A stretch of 59,466 nucleotides of DNA from Pedosphaera sp. GTDB lineage: Bacteria; Verrucomicrobiota; Verrucomicrobiia; Limisphaerales; JADLHS01. Of the stretch, positions 26,426 to 33,890 are shown piece after piece; the first letter of the stretch is position 1; every line of letters starts with the position of its first letter. Where the stretch lies: NCBI GenBank assembly GCA_009695195.1, contig SIBJ01000017.1, forward strand, positions 1 through 59,466. Reading direction: 5' to 3'. Made by a program: the position numbers and the translations under genes. The notes beneath the pieces were generated by a model that was not told the origin of the DNA, ran no database searches, and saw nothing but the letters and a program-made list of their open reading frames with translations.

Positions 26426-26836
26426 CTAACTTTTCTTTTTCCCTCCCACATCTGGCGGTGTCATTGGCCTCGTGTAATCCGGCAACGGATGCGGCGCGCG
26501 TTCTTGCAGCGCGTTGAAAATCACGTCACGAACAAATTGCTTCTCGCGCCGCAATTGCGAATTCCAGAACCTAAGCTCCTTAATACCCATCGAGGCGAGG
26601 AACTTTGTGCGCTCCGCATCATGCGCTTGCTGGGCAGGATGCCCGTGGTGTCCACCATCGAGTTCAATGGAGAGGCTGGCTTCCATGCAGTAGAAATCGA
26701 GGTGGTAAATCCCGCACGGATGGTTGCGTCGAAACTTGTAACTGCTGAATCGCCGGGCTCGCAGCCAACTCCACATGAGTTTTTCCGCCCACGTTTGTTT
26801 CTTCCGCAGCGTGCGGGCACGGGCTGTGTTGGGCAT
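26426..26836 (-). CDS. DUF559 protein (Vsr-like endonuclease fold)
   Basis: The 136 residues start with TLRKKQTWAEKLMWSWLRARRF and contain KFRRNHPCGIYHLDFYCMEASLSIELDG, the conserved core of DUF559 (PD-(D/E)xK/Vsr-like nuclease fold; Asp, Glu and Asp visible in LDFYC and IELDG). Codons for the last residues (APHPLPDYTRPMTPPDVGGKKKS) diverge from the family and run up to repeat R3. The gene is on the strand opposite its neighbours and flanked by inverted repeats. Confidence 0.88.
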   Translation of the reverse strand: MPNTARARTLRKKQTWAEKLMWSWLRARRFSSYKFRRNHPCGIYHLDFYCMEASLSIELDGGHHGHPAQQAHDAERTKFLASMGIKELRFWNSQLRREKQFVRDVIFNALQERAPHPLPDYTRPMTPPDVGGKKKS

Positions 26837-26887
26837 GGCAGAAGTCTAAATCGTCGCGGATGTTTTCGGAAGAATGGTTTTACGACC

Positions 26888-26927
26888 GCCCTCACCCCGG
26901 CCCTCTCCCCCAGGAGAGGGAGAATCG
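26888..26927. repeat. CCCTCACC-type repeat R4 (forward), right flank of the DUF559 gene
   Basis: GCCCTCACCCCGGCCCTCTC, then CCAGGAGAGGGAGAATCG. It is inverted relative to R3. The 85 bases from here to the BatA start hold no gene. Confidence 0.85.
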
Positions 26928-27012
26928 TTCGCCGTCGCTCGATGTGTCGAATGGCTCTGGATTTTTCGTCAACCACAGCGCATACCTTCAGTTGCCAATC
27001 AGGAGGCGCAAC

Positions 27013-28851
27013 ATGAGTTTCCTCGCCCCTCTAGCCTTCGCCTTCGCGGCCTCAATCCCCGTCGTCATTGTCTTCTACCTCCTCAAGCGCAAGCGCGTGG
27101 TGAAGCTCGTCTCCAGCACTTTGCTCTGGCAAAAGTTCCTCGCCGACACTCAGGCCAGCGCGCCGTTTCAGAAGTTGCGGAAGAACTGGCTGCTCTATCT
27201 GCAAATCCTCCTGCTCGCGCTCGCGGTGCTGGCGCTCACGCGACCGTTCTTCGCCGCCACGGCCAAGCCGGCGCAATTGCGCGTCGTCATTCTCGACGGC
27301 TCGGCTTCGATGCAGGCCACTGACGAATCGCCGTCGCGCTTCGAGAAGGCGCGCGCCGAGGCGCTCAAGTGGGTGGACAATTTGCAGAACGAAGATCAGA
27401 TGGTCGTTTTGCTCGCCGCGGCGAACACCGAGGTGAAACAATCCGCCACGAGCGAGAAGGCCGCGCTGCGCCGCGCGCTGCAATCGTGCGCGGCCTCAGA
27501 CTCGCCCACCCGACTCGTCCCCGCGCTCAAAATGGCCGAGTCGCTCGTGCGCGACAAAAAGAGCGCGCAAGTGCATCTGTTCAGCGACGGCGCGGTGCCC
27601 GACCTGAGCGAGTTCGAGAACAAAGGCCTGCCGCTCGTGTTTCATCGCGTTGGCCTGCGCGCGAATAATCTCGGCCTCACGGCGCTCGACGTGCGCGCCA
27701 ATCCCGAGGACGCCACGCAACGCGCCATCTACGCCAGCGTGATGAACTTCTCGTCGAACACCACGATGAATGCCGATCTCGAACTGCTCTTCGACGACCG
27801 CCTGCTCGAAACGCGCCCGCTCACGGTCGAAGGCGGACAAACCGCGCCGCAGGTTTTCAAAGCCTCGCAGGCGAAGGACGGCGTGTTCACCGTGCGCCTG
27901 AACGCGAAGGACGATCTCGCCGCCGACAACGAAGCCTCCATCGTCAGCCAGTTGCCCAAGCCTGTGAAAATTCTGCTGATCACGCGCGGCAATTCGCACC
28001 TGCAAAAAGTCGTGCGCGCCGCGCCGAACGTTCAGCTCTCGGTGGCGAACGATCTGACCGATGGCGCGCCCGGTTTCGATTTCGTCGTGCTCGACGACGT
28101 CGAGCCGACGGTCTGGCCCGCGGGCAACGTGCTGGCCATTCACGTGCAGCGGACGAACTGGTTCGACCCCGTGACGCGGGTCGAAGTTCCCTTGATCGTG
28201 GACTGGAAATCCACGCACCCGCTGTTGCGGTACGTGAGCTTCGACAACGTGCCGATCAAGGAAAGCTTCACGACCAAGGCCCCGCCGTGGGCCATCTCGC
28301 TGGTGGAAGCGCCGCAAGGCGCGCTGATTCTCGGCGGCGAATTTGGCCGTCAACGCATCGTGTGGGTCGGCTTCGACGTGCTGGAAAGTTACTGGCCGTT
28401 GCGCGTGTCGTTTCCCATTTTCATCCAGAATGCGGTGGACTGGCTCAATCCCGCGAACGCGAAAAATTCCCAACTCCTCGTCAAAGCCGGCGACCCGTTC
28501 CGCCTCACGTTGACCGAATCGATGAAAAGCGCCGAAGTGAAATTGCCGGACGGAACGAAGCGCGCGCTCATCGTGGACGAGAAGGCGAATGAAATCGTTT
28601 TCGGCGACACGTTCAAGCAAGGCACGTATCACCTGCACGCCGGGACGAACGACACGACGTTTTGCGTGGACCTGCTCGACGCCGCCGAGAGCAACATCCA
28701 GCCGCGCGACGAATTAAAACTCGGCGAGTACACGCGCGTCACCGCGACGGCGGTCCAACGCACGAACAAGGAACTTTGGCGCACGCTCGCCGCCATCGGC
28801 CTTGCCGTGCTGCTGTTCGAGTGGTGGTGGTATCACAGGAGGACGGTTTAG
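27013..28851 (+). CDS. BatA/VWA-domain membrane protein
   Basis: From the ATG at 27013 (AGGAGG at 27000-27005, an unusually strong ribosome site for this window) the protein starts MSFLAPLAFAFAASIPVVIVFYLLKRKRV, the BatA N-terminal domain with two membrane segments. A VWA domain follows with MIDAS ILDGSASM at about residues 92-99, then a long periplasmic part and a C-terminal membrane segment. It probably works with the MoxR and DUF58 proteins upstream. The frame is open back to 26860 only because the repeat R4 has no stop. Confidence 0.88.
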   Translation: MSFLAPLAFAFAASIPVVIVFYLLKRKRVVKLVSSTLLWQKFLADTQASAPFQKLRKNWLLYLQILLLALAVLALTRPFFAATAKPAQLRVVILDGSASMQATDESPSRFEKARAEALKWVDNLQNEDQMVVLLAAANTEVKQSATSEKAALRRALQSCAASDSPTRLVPALKMAESLVRDKKSAQVHLFSDGAVPDLSEFENKGLPLVFHRVGLRANNLGLTALDVRANPEDATQRAIYASVMNFSSNTTMNADLELLFDDRLLETRPLTVEGGQTAPQVFKASQAKDGVFTVRLNAKDDLAADNEASIVSQLPKPVKILLITRGNSHLQKVVRAAPNVQLSVANDLTDGAPGFDFVVLDDVEPTVWPAGNVLAIHVQRTNWFDPVTRVEVPLIVDWKSTHPLLRYVSFDNVPIKESFTTKAPPWAISLVEAPQGALILGGEFGRQRIVWVGFDVLESYWPLRVSFPIFIQNAVDWLNPANAKNSQLLVKAGDPFRLTLTESMKSAEVKLPDGTKRALIVDEKANEIVFGDTFKQGTYHLHAGTNDTTFCVDLLDAAESNIQPRDELKLGEYTRVTATAVQRTNKELWRTLAAIGLAVLLFEWWWYHRRTV

Positions 28852-28853
28852 GA

Positions 28854-29864
28854 ATGAACCTCTGGGCAAAGCTCAAGCAGTCGCCTTGGCGCACCATTGT
28901 GCCGGGCGTTTGCGTGCTCTTGCTCGTGCCCGTCAGTTACTGGACTTGGTCGCCAGGACTTGATGTGCGCGATGGGCGACACGACCTCAATCACAACGGG
29001 ATTTGGATTTCTCACGGTTGGCTGGGCGACGATGGCTGGTTCATCCGAAACGGAAAAACGAATGAATTCAACCGCTACCGGACCAAGGAATCTGTTCGAG
29101 CACTCGCGACAAAATTCCGCGAGCATCACATCACGGATGTCTTTCCACACCTTTGTCCGGCAGACATTGAAGGACCGATCCCGGCGGTTGATGCAGGTCA
29201 AGTGGAGAGTTTTCTGGACGAGTTCGCCGGCTTCCGGGTGATGCCGTGGATTGGCGGACCAAACGGCGGAGCAGTTCGTTATCGAAATGAAAAGTGGCGA
29301 CAGACCTTTCGGACCTCAGTGCAGAAACTTATTGAAGCCCATCCGCGTTTTGCAGGCGTTCACCTGAACGTCGAGCCGCTAACAAGTGGTGACGCAGACT
29401 TTTTGAAACTGTTGGAGGAACTTAAAGCCGCCTTGCCGCCAGAGAAGCTTCTCTCGATTGCTGCCTATCCGCCGCCGACACGATGGCAACCCTCGGAAGA
29501 AGTGCATTGGAGCGAGGATTATTTCCGGAAGGTGGCAAAACGATGTGATCAACTCGCTGTGATGATGTACGACACTTCGTTGCGCGTTCCAAAGTTTTAC
29601 CAGCGATTGATGGTGGGCTGGACAACCGAAGCGCTCGCATGGAGCGAAGGCAAGCCGGTGCTTCTCGGTGTTCCAACTTACAGCGACGTGGGTGTTGAAT
29701 ATCACAATCCGCGCGTCGAAAACCTGCGGAATGCTCTCCTCGGAATTCATCGCGGGCTGTCCCGGCAATCGCTCCAGGCGAACTACCAAGGTGTAGCAAT
29801 TTATTGTGATTGGGAAACTGACGAACTCGAGTGGAGATACTTTCGCGAGCATTTCCTGAAATGA
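28854..29864 (+). CDS. GH18-like TIM-barrel protein with N-terminal anchor
   Basis: The 336 residues begin with one membrane segment (about 15-32). They then show a GH18-style barrel: FREHHITDVFPHLCPADIEG, FAGVHLNVEPL, LSIAAYPPP, AVMMYDTSLRV and GVAIYCDWETDELEWRYF. GH18 enzymes use DxxDxDxE; the matching stretch here is GVHLNVEPL, which keeps the Glu but not the Asp pattern, so activity on chitin or peptidoglycan is uncertain. It starts two bases after BatA and overlaps the next gene by four bases. Confidence 0.7.
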   Translation: MNLWAKLKQSPWRTIVPGVCVLLLVPVSYWTWSPGLDVRDGRHDLNHNGIWISHGWLGDDGWFIRNGKTNEFNRYRTKESVRALATKFREHHITDVFPHLCPADIEGPIPAVDAGQVESFLDEFAGFRVMPWIGGPNGGAVRYRNEKWRQTFRTSVQKLIEAHPRFAGVHLNVEPLTSGDADFLKLLEELKAALPPEKLLSIAAYPPPTRWQPSEEVHWSEDYFRKVAKRCDQLAVMMYDTSLRVPKFYQRLMVGWTTEALAWSEGKPVLLGVPTYSDVGVEYHNPRVENLRNALLGIHRGLSRQSLQANYQGVAIYCDWETDELEWRYFREHFLK

Positions 29865-30934
29865 GCAAGACCAACAACAGACGAAAGGAGAGTTACGATC
29901 CCAAGGAAAACCTCCGGCGATTCTTTCGCATGGTGGCACACTTCGATCCGTTTCTGTTCATCGGGCTTGTCGCAGTTTCGGTTACCCTGCTTCTCGGAGC
30001 TTTCAGTTGTAGGAAATCAACTTCGAACGAACAAGTGGTCATTTACGCCGCACAAGACCAGGTTTATGCCGAGCCGATTCTGCGTGAGTTCGAGAAGGAA
30101 ACCGGCATCAAGGTCAAAGCGGTTTACGATAGTGAAGCGGTGAAGACTGTCGGGTTGGCGAATCGGTTGCTCGCCGAGCGCAGTCATCCGCAGTGCGATG
30201 TGTTCTGGGGCAACGAAGAAATGCGCACGAGCCAGCTTGCGACGCAAGATGTCTTCCGCGAAACCAACGGCTGGGCCGCCTTCGGCTATCGCAGTCGGCG
30301 GATCGTCATCAACACGAACTTTGTTTCGGAGCGCCGAGCACCGTCTCGGCTCGACACTGCGGGTGAATTGAGACGAGCCGAGGCGGTGCTCGGCGCTCCG
30401 CAATCCCTGCGCGATCTCACGAACGTAGCTTGGCGCGGCAAAGTCGCGCTGGCCTTCCCGCAATTCGGCACGACGGCCACGCACTTCCACGCGCTGCGCC
30501 AACTCTGGGGCGAGGAACGCTGGCTCTCGTGGTGTCGCGCCCTCGCGGCGAACAAACCGTTTCTCGTGGACGGCAATTCCGTCGTCGTGAAACTCGTCGC
30601 TCGAGGCGAAGCGTGGATCGGTCTGACCGATTCCGACGACATCGCCGCTGGTCGGCGCGGAGGATTGCCCATCGCCGCGCTGCCGCTCACGGAAGAATCG
30701 TTGCTCATCCCGAACACCGTCGCCGTGATCCGCAACGCGCCGCATCCAACGAACGCGCAGAAGTTGTTTGAGTATCTCCAACGCGGGGAGGTGGCGAAGA
30801 AACTGGTTCAGGCATGCGCGCTGGAGAATGCGACTTATGGGACGGATGGGACGACGCTGAAGCCAGCTTGGGATGCGTTGCTCCGCGATTTGGAAACGAC
30901 GACCAAACAGTTGAACGAGATTTTTCTGAGATGA
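29861..30934 (+). CDS. ABC transporter solute-binding protein (iron-type, FutA-like)
   Basis: After a membrane segment and a lipobox-like LLLGAFSCRK, the domain starts VVIYAAQDQVYAEPILREFEKETGIKVKAVYDSEAVKT. This is the family 1/Fe(III)-type binding protein pattern, with DVFWGNEEMRT and WIGLTDSDDIAAG further on. The partner permease follows; no ATPase gene is in the cluster. A 72-bp hairpin element (30328-30399) is read in frame as 24 codons (about RRAPSRLDTAGELRRAEAVLGAP) between FVSE and the next conserved part. Confidence 0.87.
   Translation: MSKTNNRRKESYDPKENLRRFFRMVAHFDPFLFIGLVAVSVTLLLGAFSCRKSTSNEQVVIYAAQDQVYAEPILREFEKETGIKVKAVYDSEAVKTVGLANRLLAERSHPQCDVFWGNEEMRTSQLATQDVFRETNGWAAFGYRSRRIVINTNFVSERRAPSRLDTAGELRRAEAVLGAPQSLRDLTNVAWRGKVALAFPQFGTTATHFHALRQLWGEERWLSWCRALAANKPFLVDGNSVVVKLVARGEAWIGLTDSDDIAAGRRGGLPIAALPLTEESLLIPNTVAVIRNAPHPTNAQKLFEYLQRGEVAKKLVQACALENATYGTDGTTLKPAWDALLRDLETTTKQLNEIFLR
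30328..30399. repeat. GGAGCGC-ended hairpin element inside the binding-protein gene
   Basis: Two 26-base arms (30328-30353 and 30374-30399) pair with one mismatch. They begin GGAGCGCCGAGCACCG and end CGGTGCTCGGCGCTCC. The length of 72 is a multiple of three and the frame stays open. A related copy is at 50707-50774. Confidence 0.88.
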
Positions 30935-30960
30935 ACTTGATCGAGTTTAGAAATTACGCT

Positions 30961-31156
30961 CGCCCTCACCCCGGCCCTCTCCCCCGGGGAGAGGGAGAGC
31001 TGTCCGCGCGTTCTCGAAAGCTTCAACGAACAATTTGCAGTCAGCGCGTTTTTGATCTTCGCTCGGGGACCGAACGAACGAGAACAACCGTCCACATCTC
31101 CAAGAACGGGCGGATGATTCTCCCTCTCCTGGGGGAGAGGGCCGGGGTGAGGGCGG
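30961..31156. repeat. Inverted pair of CCCTCACC-type repeats without a gene
   Basis: The forward copy 30961-30998 and inverted copy 31117-31156 enclose about 120 bases that encode nothing recognisable. The pair lies between the binding protein and permease genes, which would otherwise be nearly adjacent. Confidence 0.85.
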
Positions 31157-31172
31157 TTGTTCAACAAACTTC

Positions 31173-33890
31173 ATGAACTGGCACTTGCTCCAAAACAGTC
31201 TGCTGGTCGCCGGAACAACAACGGCGCTTGCGGTGGCCTTTGGGCTCGTGGCGGCGTTGTGGCTGGCGACGTTGGAGACGCGTTGGCGAAATGTGTTTCT
31301 CGCGCTGGCGGTCGTGGCGCTGGCACTGCCGCCGTTTCTGGTCACGAATTGCTGGATGGATTTACTGGGCGAGACGGGCACGTGGCGGTCGTGGCTGCCG
31401 CTGAACATTTTTTCGCTCGGCGGTTCGGTGTGGGTTTTGTCGCTGCTGCTATGGCCGATCACGACGTTGCTGGTGTTGAGCGGTTGGCGGCGGCTTGAAG
31501 CGGCACAACTGGAATGTGACCCGGCGCTCACCGGCTTCGCGCTCGTGCGCGTGCTGCTCGTGCCGCTCGCGCGCGGGGAACTGGCTTTGGGAGCGGTGGT
31601 AACGTTCGTGCTCGCTCTGAACAACTTCGCCGTGCCGGCGATTTTGCAGACGAAAGTTTTGCCGGACGAGATGTGGATCCGGTTCAACACAGCGTTTGAC
31701 ACGCTTGGCGCTTTGAAGGCGGGTTTGCCGCTGGTCATCGCTCCAATGTTGTTGGTCGCGTTGTTCTCGCGGCGCGAAATTGCCTGGCCGCGATTGCAAG
31801 GTTCAGTGCCGGCGAGGATTTTCCGCCGACAGCTCGGTTCGGCTTGGGGTTGGACCTGCGGCGCGCTTTCACTCGGGCTGTGTGTGGTATCGGTTGGTTT
31901 GCCGCTGGCGGACATCGCGTTGGCAAATCGCACGTGGACGGAACTGCCCGGCGCGCTGGCGGCGGGACAGGGCGCGGTGTGGACTTCGTTCTGGCTCGCG
32001 GCGCTGACGGCGACCGTAATCATCTCGCTCGCCCTTGCAACCTCGGCCGGATTTTTTCAACGCAGAGACGCAGAGGACGCAGAGGAAACGCGGAGAAGAT
32101 TTCTCCCTCTGCGCCTCTCTGCGTCCTCTGCGTCTCTGCGTTTAGGCCTTGTCTGGCTGCCATTCTTTCTTCCCGGCGTGTTGCTCGGCATTGCGTTGAT
32201 CTTCGTTTTCAATCGTCCGCCGTTTCTCGGGTTCTATCGCAGCGTGGGAATCGTGGTGCTGGCGTTTGTGATTCGTTACGTGGCACTCGGATTGACGGGC
32301 GCGCGCCATGCGCTGCGGAGTGTGGATTCAGATTTGACGGACGTGGCGCGGCTCGAAGGCGCGTCACGCTGGCAGATGCTGCGGTTCGTGCTATGGCCGC
32401 AGATCGCGCCGCAGATTCTGGCGGCGGGATACGTCGTCTATTTGCTCTGCCTGTGGGATGTGGAGTCCATGATCCTCGTCGTGCCGCCAGGCGGAGAAAC
32501 TTTGGCGCTGCGGATTTTCAATCTGCTGCACTACGGCCACAATGCGCAGGTGAATGCGCTTTGTCTGGCGTTGTTGGGATTGGCAGTGCTGCCTCTCGCT
32601 GCTTGGTCCATTGCGAAATGGGCGACGAAAAAAAGCTCCAAGCTCCAACCTCCAAGCTCCAGAGAAACTTCAAGCTCCAACTTCCAAACTCCGCTTGGTG
32701 CTTGGTGCTTGGCGCTTCTCTGGATGTTGGTGCTTGGTGCTTGGTGCTTCTGCTCCGGCTGCTCGCCGCAGAGGACAAAGAACGAAGCTGCGCTCACCAG
32801 CCGGTTTTTTGAGTACGCGGAAACCATCGGCTCGCGCGGCGTCGGCATCGGTGAATTCAACAAGCCGCGATCGGTGGCGGTGGACTTGCGGGACAACGTC
32901 TATGCGGTGGACATGACCGGGCGGGTACAAAAGTTTTCGCCGGAGGGAAAATTTTTACTGACGTGGCAGATGCCGCAAACGGACAAGGGCAAACCCAAAG
33001 GCATGTGTCTTGACGCCGACGGGAACATCATCGTGGTGGAGCCGCATTACTCGCGCGTGAATCACTTCACGCCGGACGGTCAGTTGATTTCGCAGTGGGG
33101 CGAGCGCGGGACGAATGCGGGGCAACTCGGCCAGCCGCGCGCGGCGGCGGTCAACGCGCGTGGGGAAATTGTCGTGACAGAGTTCAGTCCGACGGAACGG
33201 ATGCAGCGGTTTGCGGCCGCAGTCCAGAGTCCAAAGTCCAAAGTCCAAAGTCTTCCCCTCACCCCGGCCCTCTCCCTTTCGGAAGGGGAGAGGGGGAATC
33301 CCTCACCGTCGCCGGTGCAGTTGAGCGCACCACGACTTCTCTCGGTCATTGGCCAAGCGGGCACGGGGCTTGGCGAATTCAATCGCGCGGAGGGAATCTG
33401 CGTGGATTCGCACGACCGGATTTACGTCGCGGATTCGTGCAATCATCGCATCCAGATTTTTTCGAGTGACGGGAAATTCATTCGCGAGTATGGCAAGGCG
33501 GGCAAAGGGCCCGGTGAGTTGAGTTATCCCTACGACATTTGCGTGGACGCGAAAGGCAATCAGTTCGTGTGCGAGTTCGGCAACAGCCGCATCCAGGTGT
33601 TCGATGCGAACTGTCAGCCGGTGGAAATCATCGGCGGGCCGGGCGCGGAGCCGGGGCAGTTCGCGAATCCGTGGGGTGTGGCGCTGGATTCGCACGGGAA
33701 TCTTTACGTGGCGGACGCGTTGAATCATCGGGTGCAGAAGCTCGTCCGGCGCGCTGGACAAATGGCCGATTGGGGAAGAAAGGAAGTTTTCAGTATCCAG
33801 TGTTCAGTGTTCAGTAGCGCCAGGAACGGCACGGTCGCGGCGCTGACGACTGAATACCGAAGACTGAATACTGAACACTTTCCGCAATGA
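31173..33890 (+). CDS. ABC permease joined in frame to an NHL-repeat protein
   Basis: Residues 1-485 are a two-domain Fe(III)-type permease (about 12 membrane segments, EAA loop DVARLEGASRWQMLRFVLWPQIAP). Residues about 540-890 form an NHL beta-propeller (GEFNKPRSVAVDLRDNVYAVD, GTGLGEFNRAEGICVDSHDRIYVADSCNHRIQ, PGEFxNPWGVALD-like repeats). The join (32633-32756) is a double heptamer array encoding KSSKLQPPSSRETSS to GAWCLAL. An ATG at 32724 is followed by a hydrophobic stretch and SGC, so the NHL part may also be made separately as a lipoprotein. Four further repeats are read in frame within the gene. Confidence 0.8.
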   Translation: MNWHLLQNSLLVAGTTTALAVAFGLVAALWLATLETRWRNVFLALAVVALALPPFLVTNCWMDLLGETGTWRSWLPLNIFSLGGSVWVLSLLLWPITTLLVLSGWRRLEAAQLECDPALTGFALVRVLLVPLARGELALGAVVTFVLALNNFAVPAILQTKVLPDEMWIRFNTAFDTLGALKAGLPLVIAPMLLVALFSRREIAWPRLQGSVPARIFRRQLGSAWGWTCGALSLGLCVVSVGLPLADIALANRTWTELPGALAAGQGAVWTSFWLAALTATVIISLALATSAGFFQRRDAEDAEETRRRFLPLRLSASSASLRLGLVWLPFFLPGVLLGIALIFVFNRPPFLGFYRSVGIVVLAFVIRYVALGLTGARHALRSVDSDLTDVARLEGASRWQMLRFVLWPQIAPQILAAGYVVYLLCLWDVESMILVVPPGGETLALRIFNLLHYGHNAQVNALCLALLGLAVLPLAAWSIAKWATKKSSKLQPPSSRETSSSNFQTPLGAWCLALLWMLVLGAWCFCSGCSPQRTKNEAALTSRFFEYAETIGSRGVGIGEFNKPRSVAVDLRDNVYAVDMTGRVQKFSPEGKFLLTWQMPQTDKGKPKGMCLDADGNIIVVEPHYSRVNHFTPDGQLISQWGERGTNAGQLGQPRAAAVNARGEIVVTEFSPTERMQRFAAAVQSPKSKVQSLPLTPALSLSEGERGNPSPSPVQLSAPRLLSVIGQAGTGLGEFNRAEGICVDSHDRIYVADSCNHRIQIFSSDGKFIREYGKAGKGPGELSYPYDICVDAKGNQFVCEFGNSRIQVFDANCQPVEIIGGPGAEPGQFANPWGVALDSHGNLYVADALNHRVQKLVRRAGQMADWGRKEVFSIQCSVFSSARNGTVAALTTEYRRLNTEHFPQ
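32060..32141. repeat. Facing CGCAGAG/CTCTGCG arrays inside the permease
   Basis: The left array 32060-32095 has ACGCAGAG-type units; the right array 32107-32141 has CTCTGCG-type units. They are read in frame as QRRDAEDAEETRRR and LPLRLSASSASLRL, placed between two membrane segments. Confidence 0.85.
32633..32756. repeat. Double heptamer array at the permease-NHL junction
   Basis: Units AAGCTCC (three exact copies plus AACCTCC) and related ones on the left. Units TTGGTGC (five copies) and TTGGCGC on the right in reverse-complement style, with a few units out of register. Confidence 0.85.
33221..33297. repeat. Heptamer array followed by a CCCTCACC-type repeat inside the NHL part
   Basis: AGTCCAG and three AGTCCAA units (33221-33248) run directly into a CCCTCACC...GGGGAGAGGG hairpin (33256-33297). 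All of it is read in frame as VQSPKSKVQSLPLTPALSLS and EGERG. Confidence 0.85.
33785..33882. repeat. Facing heptamer arrays at the end of the NHL gene
   Basis: Left: AGTTTTC, AGTATCC, AGTGTTC, AGTGTTC. Right: GACTGAA, TACCGAA, GACTGAA, TACTGAA. The arrays encode the last about 35 residues (VFSIQCSVFSS to EYRRLNTEHFPQ), so the natural end of the NHL protein has been replaced. Confidence 0.85.

Larger units (their letters stand above)
26378..26927 (-). mobile_element. Putative element: DUF559 nuclease gene between inverted CCCTCACC-type repeats
   Basis: Copy R3 (26378-26417) and copy R4 (26888-26927) face each other around one gene, a DUF559 protein on the minus strand. The element lies between DUF58 and BatA genes that normally adjoin. 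Mobility is inferred from this arrangement and from gene-free pairs of the same repeat at 30961-31156 and 37752-37907. Confidence 0.55.

Noticed and set aside
26063..27016. Long + strand open frame of 317 codons between DUF58 and BatA
   Set aside because: It runs through three CCCTCACC-type repeats and opposite the DUF559 gene; the product shows repeat peptides (LTPALSPGEREN) and no family.
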